From contig CM069870.1 in assembly GCA_036172665.1 (NCBI GenBank), positions 29,424,001 through 29,488,000 of the forward strand: a stretch of DNA of 64,000 nt, written 5' to 3'. This stretch comes from Prosopocoilus inquinatus. Its lineage: Eukaryota; Arthropoda; Insecta; Coleoptera; Lucanidae. Positions 1 to 12,862 of the stretch are shown here, in pieces. A program made the translations under genes and the position numbers. The notes under the pieces are model-generated. The model worked only from the letters and a program-made list of their open reading frames with translations, did not search any database and was not told the origin of the DNA. How positions within the stretch are numbered: position 1 is the first letter of the stretch; every line of letters begins with the position of its first letter.

Positions 1-3000
1 TCTAAACTAAATATTTTCTTTTAGAAGAGCTGTAAGAATTAAGATATGGTACAGATAATTTATTAAATACCGCTAATATAGTTATAGTGTCTAGTGTCGT
101 CATCAAACTCATTGTTGTCATCATCTTCGTCACTGTTATTATCCTGACAAAGATATTGCATATTTGGAAATTTTCAATCGATTTCTCTTTATAAATATAA
201 TATTTGAACTTGTTCCCACAAATAAACAATTGAATGTAAACAAAAAAGCATAAATCATAAGTAAAATTGCCTTTGTTAGCGGTTTCGAAGAATTCGAGAA
301 ACAAGATAGAGTGCAAATATGTGCAGAAAATGAAAATGATTATCAAATATACAATAAATATTAATCTAAATCCAACAAAAAGTAAAACTTGGACGGCCTT
401 GGAACATTATTAAAGAGTCCGATAAAGTTTTGAATACTTAATATTTTACAAACACTTTATTTTCCAGTACTTTTATAGAATTGTATGAATTTTCGTGCAT
501 GTTTCTAAATCCTAAAATATGACTGCATATTTGAACTCGTGGATTCCATCATAAAATTAAAAATATTTCAGAAAATATAGTCAGGCACTGCACAAAACTG
601 AATCATGTGTGATTTGTGTAGTCCTGTAGACAACTGATTGTGATTTTTTAGTCTACTTGATAGTCAAGTGTCTTTTTTAAACGTGTGGTATATTGATCTA
701 TTGGAAAATATTATTAAGAAACCTTAATAAATAGTTTCATGTTTTGATTAAATGTCAAATTTGAAGGTCCGTTGCTCCATTGTGAGACGGTTTGTAGATT
801 TGCAAATTTAAAATGTCTTCAATTTCGGATAATAAACGAACTGATTTTGCCAACTTAAATGAGGTATTCTGCAGCTTTTCGGTAAATAGAATATAAATTA
901 ACTTACACTAAAAAAATAAATAAATATTTTTCATTAAAAAAAATCCATTTATCTTGATGTATTGCTTAGTTACTCTTGACTTGTTTAGTTTCCCTTGACC
1001 ACACGTTCTTTTTTTTCTAGTTTCCATCAGCAACTTATTTATTTATCATTTTCCTTAAGAAGCTGTCAAACACACAGCGAAACGTCGAATTCTTTCAAGT
1101 GTCCGCATTAAATTTTATATATATTTTATAATAATTTCCATCGGATGAGATAGTGCTTCAATTAATAATACCAAAATTACTGAAGGCTTGATAAGGATTT
1201 TTATCTATTTCTACATTCATTCTGATGCCATCAAAGTTCTTACATTTTTGCCATCCATACTGTAGTAGTACGGCTTCTCAAAGCGCACAATAGGATCTGC
1301 AGAGAAGGTAACCATAAAAGACCAAGAGTCCACGAATACCAAGTTTAAAATTTGGGGGTACAAAATGTTATACTCCTACAAGATAATAAATCCGAAATCA
1401 AATCATATTAGGTCAGCCGAGTTACAGAAATATCGACCTGATGCCTGTACATGGAAAATACATTAGCTTTATTTCAGTGTATTTCCTACATCTACTATGA
1501 TACCCAATTAAAATGTTACTGCTCGGCAATTCCATGGACTTTATAGGAGTTGAATACTCAAAGGAAGCGGGTTGCATGCTGGCATCATTTTTAACGAACA
1601 AGGTAGTACATATTTCGAAATCATGAGTCTTGAGAAGAAATAGTAATAATTAATAAATAATAAATAAATGGCTATCTGCATTGAAACAATTAGGTACGCT
1701 TAAAATCAATACAAAAATACTGGGATAGACTGGGTTATGATTTGTGGAACATTTTACAAATGTAAGTGTACACTGTGATAATAAACTAAAAACTGATTTT
1801 TTTTATTTTAAATTAAATAAGATCGTGTTTAAATACGAATTAATTTGATAATAATAAATAAGCAAGGACTACAATTTATTGATAAGCTATGGAGTAGCCG
1901 TAATAAAATGGTTAAACCTAATAAAAGTTGTTCTTGTTTGTCTCACTATAATGCTTACATTGACTATTTAGTGTCTTTTAAATACAAACCACTTCAGAAA
2001 GGAAAACAAATAAATTTTCCGGGTCGGAACTAACATAGATTTATATTGCTTTCAAGCTCATTAAATTGCATTAACCGGACGCTTCTTAAGAATTAAAAGC
2101 TTTTTGTATGAGCATCCTTTTAAATTGCTCACGCTGCTAATGAATTTTTTTGCTTCAATATATCAGCCTCCATTATAAAACACGAAATATTTTGGAGTTA
2201 CATGTACGCGAAAGTCAAAACGTTTTTTATTCACTCGCTGAAAAGGTTTCTCGTGTTAGCGAAAAGAGGCACGTATCTAATAACTTGTATTAAACTTTTT
2301 TCGACATAACGGCTTTTAAATTAAATAACAACTTTCTAAAAGAATGGGAATGTGGCAAACAACTGCCAGAGGCCAGACATAAACTTTTGCATTGGTGTGG
2401 TTTATGAAAATTGTTTTTGTATCTTCATTAAGCAAATTTGCAAATATCAAAAGTTCCCGAAACTTTTTGTTTGTATCTACCCCAAATACTCGATATTTAG
2501 ATGTTTTAAATAAATGATAATCTGTAATTTTAGAGAATAATAATAAACGTGTTGAAATTGATGGTATTTACCTTGAACGATAAGTCTTACATTTCTTTTA
2601 GTTCTCGATAGTAAATAATAACATGTGTTCATCTGAATTTATGGTCTAGTGACCGTTGGAACTGTTAAACAAATGGAGTGAATTAAATCATATATCTTAA
2701 CTTTTAATTTGACATTTTTATAAATACACGTTCATTTTAAGTACGATTTTGATTTTATGTAATATTTCTAGGTTTGAAACAAAAACGTTTGACATACACT
2801 AGTAAACGGACGACGTGACAACACAGACAGATGTGAAAGTGTGTGTGCCATACGTCACGACAGAAGTACACAGCCGTCAGAGCTCACTAGACCACAAATT
2901 CAAATAAAGGCATTATAATAAATAATAAGTTGTAAATAAAAATCTGGTCAAGTAGGTTGTGATCGAGAATTTGCTCGCTGTAATACCTATACGTCGCTTC

Positions 3001-3060
3001 TAAGCCCAGCCATCAAACTGTCAAGTACGACGTCAAATTTTGTTGTAAAATTATCATGTT
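1..3060. other. AT-rich non-coding DNA, no gene seen
   Basis: The open frames here are short, AT-rich and lack recognisable domains, so I take them as chance. Around 1057-1092 there is a short hairpin (GCTGT paired with ACAGC) followed by GAAACG, a degenerate relative of the hairpin-GAAA motif discussed in the findings. Nothing else stands out. Confidence 0.5.
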
Positions 3061-3068
3061 TTTATATC

Positions 3069-3600
3069 AATCAATCAACCATTTTTATTGCCATAAGGTC
3101 AAAAAACACAAAACAAAATGACTTAATACACGATACAATACAATACAGTAGACAATAATAACACAGAAAAAATTAAACATTACAATAAAATTGCTTTAAT
3201 GTTCACAGGCTGTGAGAAATTCATTAAAGCTGTAAAAGCAATTGTCAAGAAGAAAGTTATGCAAAAATATTTTAAATTTTTTATCATTACTAATGTTTCG
3301 TATTGACGGAGGTAGAGCATTATATGCTTTGATGCTTCTATAGTAAGGACCTTTTTCAAAAGCAGAGAGGTTATGGGTTGGTATACTCAAATTTTGACCA
3401 TGTCTGGTATGCGCGGCAGATGTTATATCATTATTGGTTTTAAAGCTATCAGAATATTTTCTTTGTGATAACAATATTCTTTCTATATATAGACTAGATA
3501 ATGGCAAAATATTCAATAACTGGAAGTAGTTACGACATGAAGTACTTGTAGGTAAGAAAAGCATACATCTAATTATCTTTTTTGCATAACTTTCTTCATT
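3069..3600 (-). mobile_element. 5'-truncated non-LTR retrotransposon (LINE), 3' end of reverse transcriptase ORF
   Basis: A minus-strand reading frame at 3196-3564 (122 codons) resembles the extreme C-terminal region that follows the reverse transcriptase domain in insect jockey/CR1-like LINEs. The recognisable features are a PLSSLYIERILL-like helix, a basic stretch with THNLSAFEKGPYY, then YNALPPSIRNI and a final aromatic segment. Downstream on the minus strand the sequence runs into an AT-rich tail and a short simple repeat of TGATTG units at about 3069-3085, as expected for a LINE 3' end. The catalytic part is absent, so this is a dead 5'-truncated copy. The family name is a guess; the LINE origin is well supported by the C-terminal pattern. 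Confidence 0.6.
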
Positions 3601-5279
3601 ATTTTCAATAAATCAGAACATGTTAAATTTTAAGAATCTATTTTAATTATGTTTACCTTTACGTTTACTTACCACCGAAATAACATATTTCATAAATTAC
3701 CTTGGTTTACTTCTTTGCTAAGGTTTATTTCTTTGCTAAAAGTACGATATTTTCGAAGTCACACAGACCTTATTTGTGAATTTTTTCACAACCTGTTTGA
3801 CTAGCTTTTTTAAATTTAGACCCTCGTTATATCATCAAAAAGTGGCGAAGATTTTTGGTTTAGCCTCTTATTTATTAGGAGACTTCATTTTTAGAGCAAT
3901 GCGTCAGCAAATTCATGTACGTAAGCAAATTCATTTAATTGCCATGTATAGCGTGAAAAGGAAATGACGACCGAAAGTAACCAAATAGACCACTTGCGCA
4001 TGCTATTTTTGTGGCAGTAGATCGTTTCAGTTAGTATTTGATACTAGAAAATGAGTGGATTTCCACCACTTAAAACTTCTACTTTAAACTCCTGGACACT
4101 AAATTCACCCCGTTGTTTTTTCAACAGCTGTCCCGATGCTAACTGGAATGGAGACGGGTAGACTACTAGATGATGTATAATTAAGGACGTCAGGGAAATA
4201 ATCCTAGTTGAAAGTTCGCAGTTTCCCAAGACGGCGTGTGTCAGTGTTCTTGAACCACCAGGATATTTTTATACACTCGTGCGTTCAGAGTAGGGTTAGA
4301 CAAATAATGCCACACGGTAAACGTATTAAATATCTATTAACTTAATCGTTTACAAGGAAATCGTACGGCCTTACAAAGGCCAACAACTACGACGCATATG
4401 TCGGAATATCACAAACTAAATTTAAAGGTTCACTAAACAATTTGACGCGAAAGATCAGTACTGATCGAACAACTGGTTCCAAAATGTTACAAAACGAGCA
4501 TACGTTACTAATTGTGAGCAGGCGCTGTTCTGTCACCGGCTTTAAAGGTCCGTTGGTAGGTGGTAGTTGCTCTCTGCGTCGCTCAAGATGGGTAAAAACT
4601 GATACACAGTCTAGCTCTACCACCTTGCGCATCGCTATCAGAGTCCAATATCAGAGTAAATAAGAAGCTAGCTTTTCAAACGAGATTAAAGATCATTTCC
4701 GAAAGACAAAACGACGCGAACTGTTAATAATTAGGTAACAGGATATTGCAGTATACAGTTGAAACACCAGGCAGAAAAACAAAAAGAGATTGATGAACAT
4801 ATTATATATTTATCGAAGTAAAAATATAAAGGGTGCTAGGTAATGGACTGGACACCTTCAAACCATGTATTGGGTACACTCTATACATAAAAAAGCCTTC
4901 ACATACGAGGGTAGTGCAACTTTTGTTTTCCAGTAAAAAATTCAAACAAAAATCGATAAAAATTGTTTCGAAACCACTTTTTTTCTTATCTACTGTTACG
5001 CCCATGTGCCAAACGCCATCCGGGTGGGCGATCGGTGCAATAAATTTCCAGATGGTTTATTGTTTATGACAAGCAAATAGCGCAAGTTCAGTATCTTAAC
5101 CTATTTCGGAGTGTGCAGGTTAGGATCAGAATGAATGCTTACATGAAATTGGTGACATTCTTCTAATACCACGGCCAGCTGAATTGATATGTCATTTACA
5201 GCCAGTCCAAAGAGCATTAAACATGTTTTTGGAAAAACTGAAAAGCGAGTGTCAAGTGGCTCCCTCAAATTCAAAACTA
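3601..5279. other. No gene recognised; somewhat GC-richer at 4000-5070
   Basis: Several overlapping short frames on both strands (about 60-80 codons) at 4040-5070 have no recognisable motif. The segment 4240-5070 is more GC-rich than its surroundings and could be an old repeat, but I found no terminal repeats or protein similarity. Confidence 0.4.
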
Positions 5280-7094
5280 CACCATTTCCAAGTGTAGTTA
5301 GTTCAGAAAGTAACAGATTAATTTCAGATAGCGTAAAATGTATTTTAGATACGAAAAATGAATTTCAGAAAGAATCAAATGTATTTCAGAAACTTAAAAT
5401 GTATTTCAGAATGTGTTACTTGTAGTTCGGAAAAGTAAAATGAATTTCAGGAAAGGTCAATTGTATTTCAGAGAAGATCATTTGTATTTCAGAAACTAAT
5501 AATTGTACTTATTTTATCAGCATACCACAGTAAATAAATCACAATTAAGTCTTATTACCTAAGCAACTATCAACAGGTTTACTGTCAAGATTGCATTAAA
5601 ATATACAGTTTAAGTGGTGAACATAATGAATTTAATAGATAATTGTGGTGTTTGCAGGACATCTATGCTAAGAAAAGCAGTTCTTCGCTTACTACCGTGC
5701 AGGCACTTACTGCATGTAAAATGTGCAGAATATATATTACATAATGTACCCAGGGTGTTTGCCCTATTTGAAGAGGAGGTGTAAATGGGAACGAGCTGGT
5801 TGAAAGAAAAATATGTAAGAAATATTCTAACAAAGATAGAGAGAGAATTGTAGCGTGCGCTAATAGAGGAGATGATTGGGTCGCTTTATCTACAACACTG
5901 GGAATAAACCACAAGACTGCGTTTCATTGGGTGCGCTCTGGACGTGAAGTAATGTTGAAGAAAGGAGGTGTAAAACCCAGAGCCCTTGATGATGATCAAA
6001 TAAAAACCATTATTGAATGGATTGAAGAAGATTATAGTCTAACATTAAAGCAAATAAAAGCAAACGTGTTCCGTTTGCCAATTTTTAAAAAATTGTATGT
6101 GTATCAACCATTGGAAATTATTTAGAGGGTAGATTGTTTACAATGAAACAAGTTCATAAACAACCAGTTACCATGAATTCAGAAGAAAACAAAAGAAAGC
6201 GAGCTGAATATGTTGCAAACTTAAATAGATATATTGAGCAGGGAAAGCAAATTGTATGGATTGACGAAACAAATTTCAATCTGTTTTGCCGTCGAACGAG
6301 AGGTTGGGCTCGATCTGGTGTGCGAGCTATTCAACATCTACCTGCTGCAAGAGGTCCCAACATTCACCTGATAGGTGCAATTTCTGCAGCAGGAGTTTTA
6401 ACAATGGAACGTCGAAGAGGTTCTTTTTCATCGAACTCTGCAAATATTTGGATGGGAAATTTATTGCAACGATGGCAGGATATTGGAAATGAATTAGGTG
6501 ATTTGGTCATAGTATGTGATAACGCACCTTGCCATCCAAGGTTTGAAGATGTTATTAATACTACCGAAGCAACATTAGTGCGTTTGTATTCTCCGATGCT
6601 CAATCCCATCGAGACTATATGGTCAAAAATAAAAGCATACACAAAAACTCAACTACGGGTTCCCCAAATTAGAGGCGCTGGTGTAGTAGAACATAGACTA
6701 CTCTATTTAGAAGAAATTGTAGATTTGGCAAAAGACACAGTTGTAGCAGGAGATTGTGCCCGAGCAGCACAACATACAACAGTTTACCATGCCGCTGCTT
6801 TAACAATGTAAAATATGCAAGTACAAACATGTAGAGATACAAGCTTCTTCTAATAAACTGTTTCCTGTTTTACGTATGCTGTTTTCTAATTTGCAAATGA
6901 CGTTTTCTGACTTACAAATGATACTTTTTAAATTTCATATAACGCTTTCTGAAATACATTTTACCGATCTGAAATACAATTACTACTTTCCGAAATACAA
7001 TTTACTAATCTGAACTAAAATTGACGATTTCTTAAATACAATTTACTAATCTGAAATACAACCGAAATTATCTGAACTACAATTGGAAAAGGTG
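5280..7094 (+). mobile_element. IS630/Tc1-type DNA transposon with arrayed inverted subterminal repeats
   Basis: Inverted termini can be read at both ends: CACCATTTCCAAGTGTAG on the left and, reversed, CACCTTTTCCAATTGTAG on the right. Each is preceded by a TA dinucleotide (5278-5279 and 7095-7096), the usual Tc1/mariner-superfamily target. Inside each end lies an array of a motif close to TGTATTTCAGA, repeated roughly every 20-25 bases: forward at about 5305-5505 and reversed (TCTGAAATACA) at about 6890-7080. Between the arrays lies a broken DDE transposase gene. The two-sided structure gives an element of about 1.8 kb. The exact ends depend on whether the TA is inside or outside the terminal repeat. 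Confidence 0.75.
5772..6811 (+). pseudogene. DDE transposase (IS630/Tc1 type), frameshifted
   Basis: The product would cut and paste the surrounding element. The first frame (about 5772-6125) encodes a helix-turn-helix, with KDRERIVACANRGDDWVALS followed by LGINHKTAFHWV. The second frame (6134-6811, 225 codons) carries the DDE_3-type catalytic core: IDETNFNLF at about residues 43-51, VCDNAPCH near 133-140 and YSPMLNPIETIW near 157-168. The two halves lie in different frames, the shift falling near 6085-6130, and no ATG is visible upstream in the first frame. The spacing from the second Asp to the Glu is 30 residues as read, shorter than the usual 34, so a small in-frame deletion or an unusual subfamily is possible. 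Inactive as it stands. Confidence 0.8.
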
Positions 7095-7158
7095 TAGTGT
7101 CAAGAATACTGTCATTTTGAAATATTTGGTTATGAATAATGTCAATTCGCCTTGAAAT

Positions 7159-7302
7159 TTAGGCCAAGTTAAGTGAGCGGTCAAATTGCACAGAATCTTC
7201 AAGGCAACGGTCTGACTAAACCCTCCGACCAATCAGTAATTGAGAAAAGTGATCACGTTATTTGGTCTGACCACTTCGACCGTTCACTTACCGCAGCCTT
7301 AA
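7159..7302. mobile_element. Palindromic MITE, about 145 bp
   Basis: The left arm starts TTAGGCCAAGTTAAGTGA and the right arm, reversed, starts TTAAGGCTGCGGTAAGTGA; both continue into CGGTC. The copy has no coding capacity. It shares the TTA-GGC(C) start with other short palindromic repeats in this window, for example at 9802, 30895 and 53391. Confidence 0.6.
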
Positions 7303-8439
7303 GTCAAAATAAGCGTCGGTATCGCAACCATCGTAACACCTAATTAATGGGTGTTAGAGGGCGCAAGTCGACACGCTCCATGGCTTGCTTTACTGGAACA
7401 CATTTTTAGGCTCTTTGGACTGGCCGTATATGACATCCATTCAGCGGTCCGTGCTAATACTATCTTCTTTAATAGGCGCTCGCTCCGTAAGTACTATCAG
7501 CGGTCCTCAATAGCTCGCTCTTTTTGCACTTTTTCAAAATATACCCAAAATCCATTATGTCTAGGAATCTTCTGATCCCATTTGACACCCTTAATATACA
7601 GTTTTAACTTGTCCAACTAATAACCTAACACTCTGCATTGCACAAATATCTGTGAAGAATGTAACTTGAGTAGTTTGTATCGCAACATAATGTCCGATTA
7701 TCTTCAGCACGAACCAACGTTGTCGAAAAATGGTTCGGTAAATTGTGGCTGTAACAAGATTCAAATAATTTTCCTAATTAAAAATATCTTAAAAATGTAT
7801 TATTAGGAGCGTGTTAATTAAGCTGTAAAAACGTGAAGACGGGGGTTGGAGAACCCACTTTTCTTTCCCTTTTGTCCCCAACTCAAATTAGTTCACAATA
7901 CATTTACCTAAAAAAACCTAATTTTAATATGAACAATTTTCTTTTTAGTTAAGACCGAATAAAGTTTTGAAATATGAACTAGAAATTTTAGTCAACTCAA
8001 AATAATTCAAGATAACAAAATAAATAAATACCAATGAAATCTAGCGCTAACTAAAACAAAAAAAAAATGGTTTGGAGAAAAAGGCGAATATTTAGCAGTT
8101 AAAAAAGCCTGTGTTAAAAAATGGTTTTTATATATACGAAAAATAAATTTTTGTATCAACGTTGTCTTTATTGGAACACAGTATTTAAATTAAATTAATA
8201 AAATAGGTATTGAAAATTGAGGAAACTGAGTGAAAAATAAAATAAATTAAAAGCATAATCTTTAACGAGGACTGTAGCGCGTAGGTAGATCTAAAGGCTT
8301 CACTTGAGGGACCCGATTTCTTGTACGGACCCACTCTACTTAAGAACTTTTCGCCTCCTTTACTTGTAAAGAGACTACATTCGATTTATTGGTGACATTT
8401 TCCTATGTGTGGAAAATCTTTAATCGAGTGCATGTAATT
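7303..8439. other. AT-rich non-coding DNA, no gene seen
   Basis: The only sizable frame (7351-7575) has no recognisable domain. No terminal repeats or RNA gene were found here. Confidence 0.4.
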
Positions 8440-8815
8440 AGGTGCAATATTGCAACTACCGAGGCTTAACTCCGTTGTTCCCGGTTAGAGTTGCGCCGTG
8501 CGCATCCCAGTTCCGGGAAAATGCAGCCGACTCATTTCATTCTAACCTTATACGCGTTATGGCGGATATGTCCAGATTACTAAAGAATGTAGAACAAGGG
8601 TTTTGTGTTGTCTGGCTTAGGTGTGCGCAATCCATGCTAAGTTTTCCTTTTGGTAACGACCATTCCAGGCAGTCACATAAAGTAAATGTAGCTGTTTCTC
8701 AACTTGGATAACACAAACATCCATGACCCTGGTAGGATTCGAACTCACGCCGCCGAAGCGACGACTCCCAAAGTTGGCTAGGCTAACCCCTAAGCCATTC
8801 GATAACCCTACAACA
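8440..8815 (-). repeat. tRNA-derived SINE (minus strand)
   Basis: Read on the minus strand, the segment 8815 down to about 8730 resembles a tRNA: a box A-like GGCTTAGGGG, then a box B-like GAGTTCGAATCC followed by TACC. RNA polymerase III internal promoters of this type head tRNA-derived SINEs. A GC-richer tRNA-unrelated body continues down to roughly 8440, where it merges into AT-rich DNA. The 3' limit is uncertain and I see no clear target duplication. A decayed true tRNA gene is less likely because anticodon-arm pairing is poor. Confidence 0.5.
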
Positions 8816-9801
8816 ATGGTACCTTTCAGATATTTTCTTTAATATGTTTGGGCCATCTGAGAAGACAAACTTTCGGAGAAATAATATTCAAGGCAAAATT
8901 AGTACTTAAAATTAGTACTTATTATTATTATTAAACATAACCTCGGCACTACGTATAAGTAACGAATGTGACACATCACATGGTGTCGACGATAATGTTG
9001 TCAGAGGTAAGAAATATTATTTTAATGGTAACATTTTAAAAGGTTTCTAAATAAAAATTTTTCACCAGACTTTGAGAGTATTAAACGTTTGAAAAACTAA
9101 GAAACAGGTACATTTACATAGAATGTAAGGATTTGAAATAAAACGTGAATATAATACCTCGAATATTTGATAACTCTTATAGTTATATACAGTTGTTATA
9201 CAGACCTAGGCGAACTTTAGGCGGAAGGTCTTGTTAAATATACGAGGAACTACCTACTAATATACTGAAGCGGTCATAGCCGTAAAAAGTGCGAATCTTT
9301 AACGCGTCACCGCAGTAAAATCAAAGCAATAAACAAGTCAAAGCCCAAGAAGTCTATGCGGCACGCAATAAGCACTACGGTTTTGGTCGACTGGATATAA
9401 AAAGTTATTTATGGATTGGACAATACAAACGTTCACTTTGCGGTGACGGCGGTATAATTGATACCAATAATATGTATTATCCAAGTCTGTTTCCAAGTTA
9501 CATTAAAGAGTTAAAACGTTTTCATAATTATTAATTTGAAAGAAACTATAAAGGCGTATACGTAGTTTAGATCACATGCTTACTTCTGATGCGATGAATG
9601 CGAGGATGAGAGTGCCTTGTGCATATCAACCGTACAGCCAAGGACGTTGAAATCTGCGGTGATGCTTTGTTTATCTTTATACTGGTTTTTATCAGATAAC
9701 CTACAAAAGGTCGGGCTTTAGTTTTAAATTATTCATAAGTCCAGTGACATCTAAAAAATAAAAAAATGAACATTTGCTACTTACTAATAATATTTATAGC
9801 C
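8816..9801. other. No gene recognised
   Basis: AT-rich DNA with a GC-richer, apparently single-copy patch at about 9210-9470. No coding frame or repeat structure was identified in it; it could be conserved non-coding sequence. Confidence 0.35.
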
Positions 9802-9935
9802 TAAGGCCTGGTCTTTTCATCTCTGAGTAACTTTAATCGTTGATTTATTCCCATAGTTACAATTGTGGAGACAATTGTTTCTATAGGAATTAATCAAAGG
9901 TTAAAGTTACTCAGAGATGAAAAGACCGGGCCTTA
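9802..9935. mobile_element. Near-perfect hairpin MITE, 134 bp
   Basis: The whole unit folds on itself: the left arm TAAGGCCTGGTCTTTTCATC pairs with the right arm ending in GATGAAAAGACCGGGCCTTA, and the pairing continues inward through CTCTGAGTAACTTTAA. It is non-coding. The TAAGGCCYGG end resembles the hairpin repeats at 19238 and 30895, which suggests related mobilising transposases. Confidence 0.75.
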
Positions 9936-12570
9936 AAGTCGCAATTACTTACCACAAATATAAAAATTAATTTTTCTCCGATATCGGAGTCGTTTATTTT
10001 TTAATGCATCAGATACTATGCATAAACGTGAAAAGGAAAGGAAATAAAAAAAAAAATTTTCATTTCTAAATCAAAGGAAATTTCCATCGAAACTTTTTTA
10101 CATTATCTTTCCTTTCCTGACGTATGAACTCTACGTCTAACGGTAATCTTATTTAAATTAGGAAAAATCTTATTCGGAAAAGAGAATGAACTTTTACGGA
10201 ACGACATCATCCTTTGGTAATTTAGATTTTCTTTTGATGAAATTGCCAGGGCAAATCGCATTCGATATTTGAGCGTATTACCGTCTGTTTAAATTAGATT
10301 GGTGTTAGCAAGACACTCGGATGAAATTTATGTTTAAATTACATCATTCTTACTAAACAACGTGTATTATAAACAAAATTGGACTTAGAAAAGAAATTGC
10401 ATTGAAAATAAGAAATTTGTTAACATTAGGAAATAAAATGTGTCTTGTGTTAAATGAAAATAGAGATTAAAAAAAAAGTAATTTATAAAACATCATCAAT
10501 ACTAACTCTTTTTTAAAACTATTTCACATTAGTTTCGTAGTTAATAATTTTAATCTGTATTAATGAAGTAAAAAGAAATTGTTAGAGAGCGAATGATCAT
10601 TAATGAACTTTACTAATTTTTTGGAGAATGTATTCATTTACTTCGCGTCTCAGCATTTAATTCCGCTAATTACGTTTCTTTTCGTGTTCGCTTTAAAAAG
10701 AAAAAGAATTAAACATGCATTTTTCAGAAGTACTACCGTCAACTCTGATTTATGTTGTTTCACCCTCACTAATCCATTTTTGGGTAGGGTAAAGTCGGAT
10801 ATACACAGAGCAGTTTTTCTCACTCGTTTTCAACGCAAGTGGAAACACGAATGAAATGTATTTTAGGAAATTCTTTCCCATATTCTTCCAAAGTTTCATT
10901 TGCATTCGAATATTAAAGTGATATATGGCCTGTCGGACGCTTCCTTTCGCGTATATGGAAGGGCCTGGGGAGCAATATCTGTAGAAAAACGACAAATTTT
11001 CGCGCGTCTTCTAGGATTATCGAACCTCTGAACATATTCTAGAAAGAGTTTTATTAGGGCTAAATTTTCATCAAATATATCAGAAGGTGTCATAATGTAA
11101 ATTAAAATAAACAACAAACACTTACCGTTAGTGCATGTTTTTAGTTTAATTAATGACTGCAAATAATAACAGAAAATTTTTCAAATAAATAAATGAATTT
11201 TCTTGAGTGTCTAAGAAAATATTATGTATATTTCTTAGAAATTACTAATAAGTTAATATAAAAAATTGTAACAAATGTGACTTGAATTTGAAAGTTGAAT
11301 GAAAGTAATGTTCTACAAAAAACGATTAGCAATGGTCATCTATGATAAAGGCGATAAAGATGGAGTTTATCTCGGGGTGATGATGACTACAATTGCACAA
11401 AACACAACGACGGGTCCATTTGATCTTTCAAATAGCAGCAAGGCCATCCAAATAAATAAATCTAACTAAAGTCTTCTGCGGGCCGGTAGACTTGAGGTCT
11501 GATAAAACGGCTGGTACTTATCCGTCGATCGGAACGGATTAACAAAAACTTCTGTTAAAAAGTGCAGCGGAAAACTGCAAAGTCAATCCAAGAAAATAAA
11601 CAAAAAAAAATAATATAAACGATAGTGTAATTGATTGGCCTCGATAATAATTATGTAACAGGTTCCGAAGGGAAAGAAAATTCGCTTTGAGTTAGGCTTG
11701 CGTCGACAGAAGAAGGTTGCCAAGCATCACGCCGAAATTTGATGTACCTGTATTCAACCATATTTTGGTAATTTTTTGGTTATGGTACAGGACGTTCTTT
11801 TACTGTAAGCAAATATAAAAACCTCGGTGTAAGTACACGAAATGCTACCTTCTGCAGATATTTTTTCGTGATTACCGTATCATAGCCAAAAAATTTCGGA
11901 TAGACCACTTGTTTGGAATCGCTGAAATGTGCCAGAAAGATAGGAAAGTCGATCTTCAACGCAGTGTTTGGTAATAATAATCACTGATATCGTTTATTAA
12001 TTATTTTATTTAAAATTTTAATTCACTGAGCGAAGTAATATGTTTTACGATATCAACTATCGACGAATAAATCCGAAAATTTATGCACCTCTTAGGCAAG
12101 CGCGTTAAAAATGTTCTTCCTTCATCCTTTTACGTAAATAAACTTTCGCTACAATCTCGCTGCTAGCTATGAAAGTATTACTACTTACAGTCCTTGGAAA
12201 CATAGTAAATATAACATTTTTATATGTCTTTTAAAATAATATGGAATGAGAAATTACAATTTGTTTGTAGCTCGCTTTTAATTTGATTTTTTGATTTTGA
12301 ATTGCACTAGATTTTAATTTAAAATACTTAAACTTGTAATTACTTGCAGTGCAATTTAAATTGTAAACGTTTTGACGGACAACCTGATCGGAGCGGCGCT
12401 GATTTACGTCGTTCGTGCTCAAAATCAAGTGAAATATTGACCCTGCCCTACTTCGGCTTCGGGTCATAATTGAAGAGGCGGCCGCGTTCCACTTTTAGCT
12501 ATGCCAGCAGTTCTCAAACAGTTTAGTGAAAATCTCCAACTGCATTTTTCTCGTAAACTATTACATTTAT
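9936..12570. other. AT-rich non-coding DNA, no gene seen
   Basis: Short frames at 10603-11162 and 12231-12467 show no family motif. GC-richer patches near 10900-11030, 11330-11560 and 12370-12480 have no recognisable function. Confidence 0.4.
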
Positions 12571-12862
12571 TAGAAAAATTTTGTGCAAATCGTTCTTGAT
12601 TGCATTGAAAACCTCGAGCAGCCTCTGGACAGCTGTTTCAGCCCTGCTTGGGGCTTCTTCAGCAGAGACGTAGCTCGACATTCCCACTGCAGACCAAAAA
12701 CGACTTGCCCAATTTATTCGCAATTGCGATGTAAGAATTGGATTTGCTCCTAATAAGTCCCCATGGAGGACTTACTATTAGCAAATCCCGCTTCAATTTG
12801 TCTATCCTACTGCAATGTCTGGTCAAAAAGCGATAGTAAGATGTCGCTATTTTATCTATTAC
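12571..12862 (-). repeat. Penelope-derived terminal repeat, copy 1
   Basis: This segment matches those at 37868-38095 and 46771-47085 over most of its length; the shared words include GCAAATCGTT, TTGATTGCA and CCTCGAGCAGCCTCTG. The copy near 46771 adjoins a Penelope-like reverse transcriptase remnant, which identifies the family. On the minus strand at about 12630-12675 it holds CTGAAGA, a stem AGCCC/GGGCT, then GAAAC, the layout of a hammerhead ribozyme core. The overlapping short frames are chance. Confidence 0.6.

Noticed and set aside
5663..5914. 83-codon minus frame
   Set aside because: It is antisense to the helix-turn-helix part of the IS630-like transposase.
8442..8711. 89-codon plus frame
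   Set aside because: It lies within the minus-strand SINE-like repeat and has no domain.
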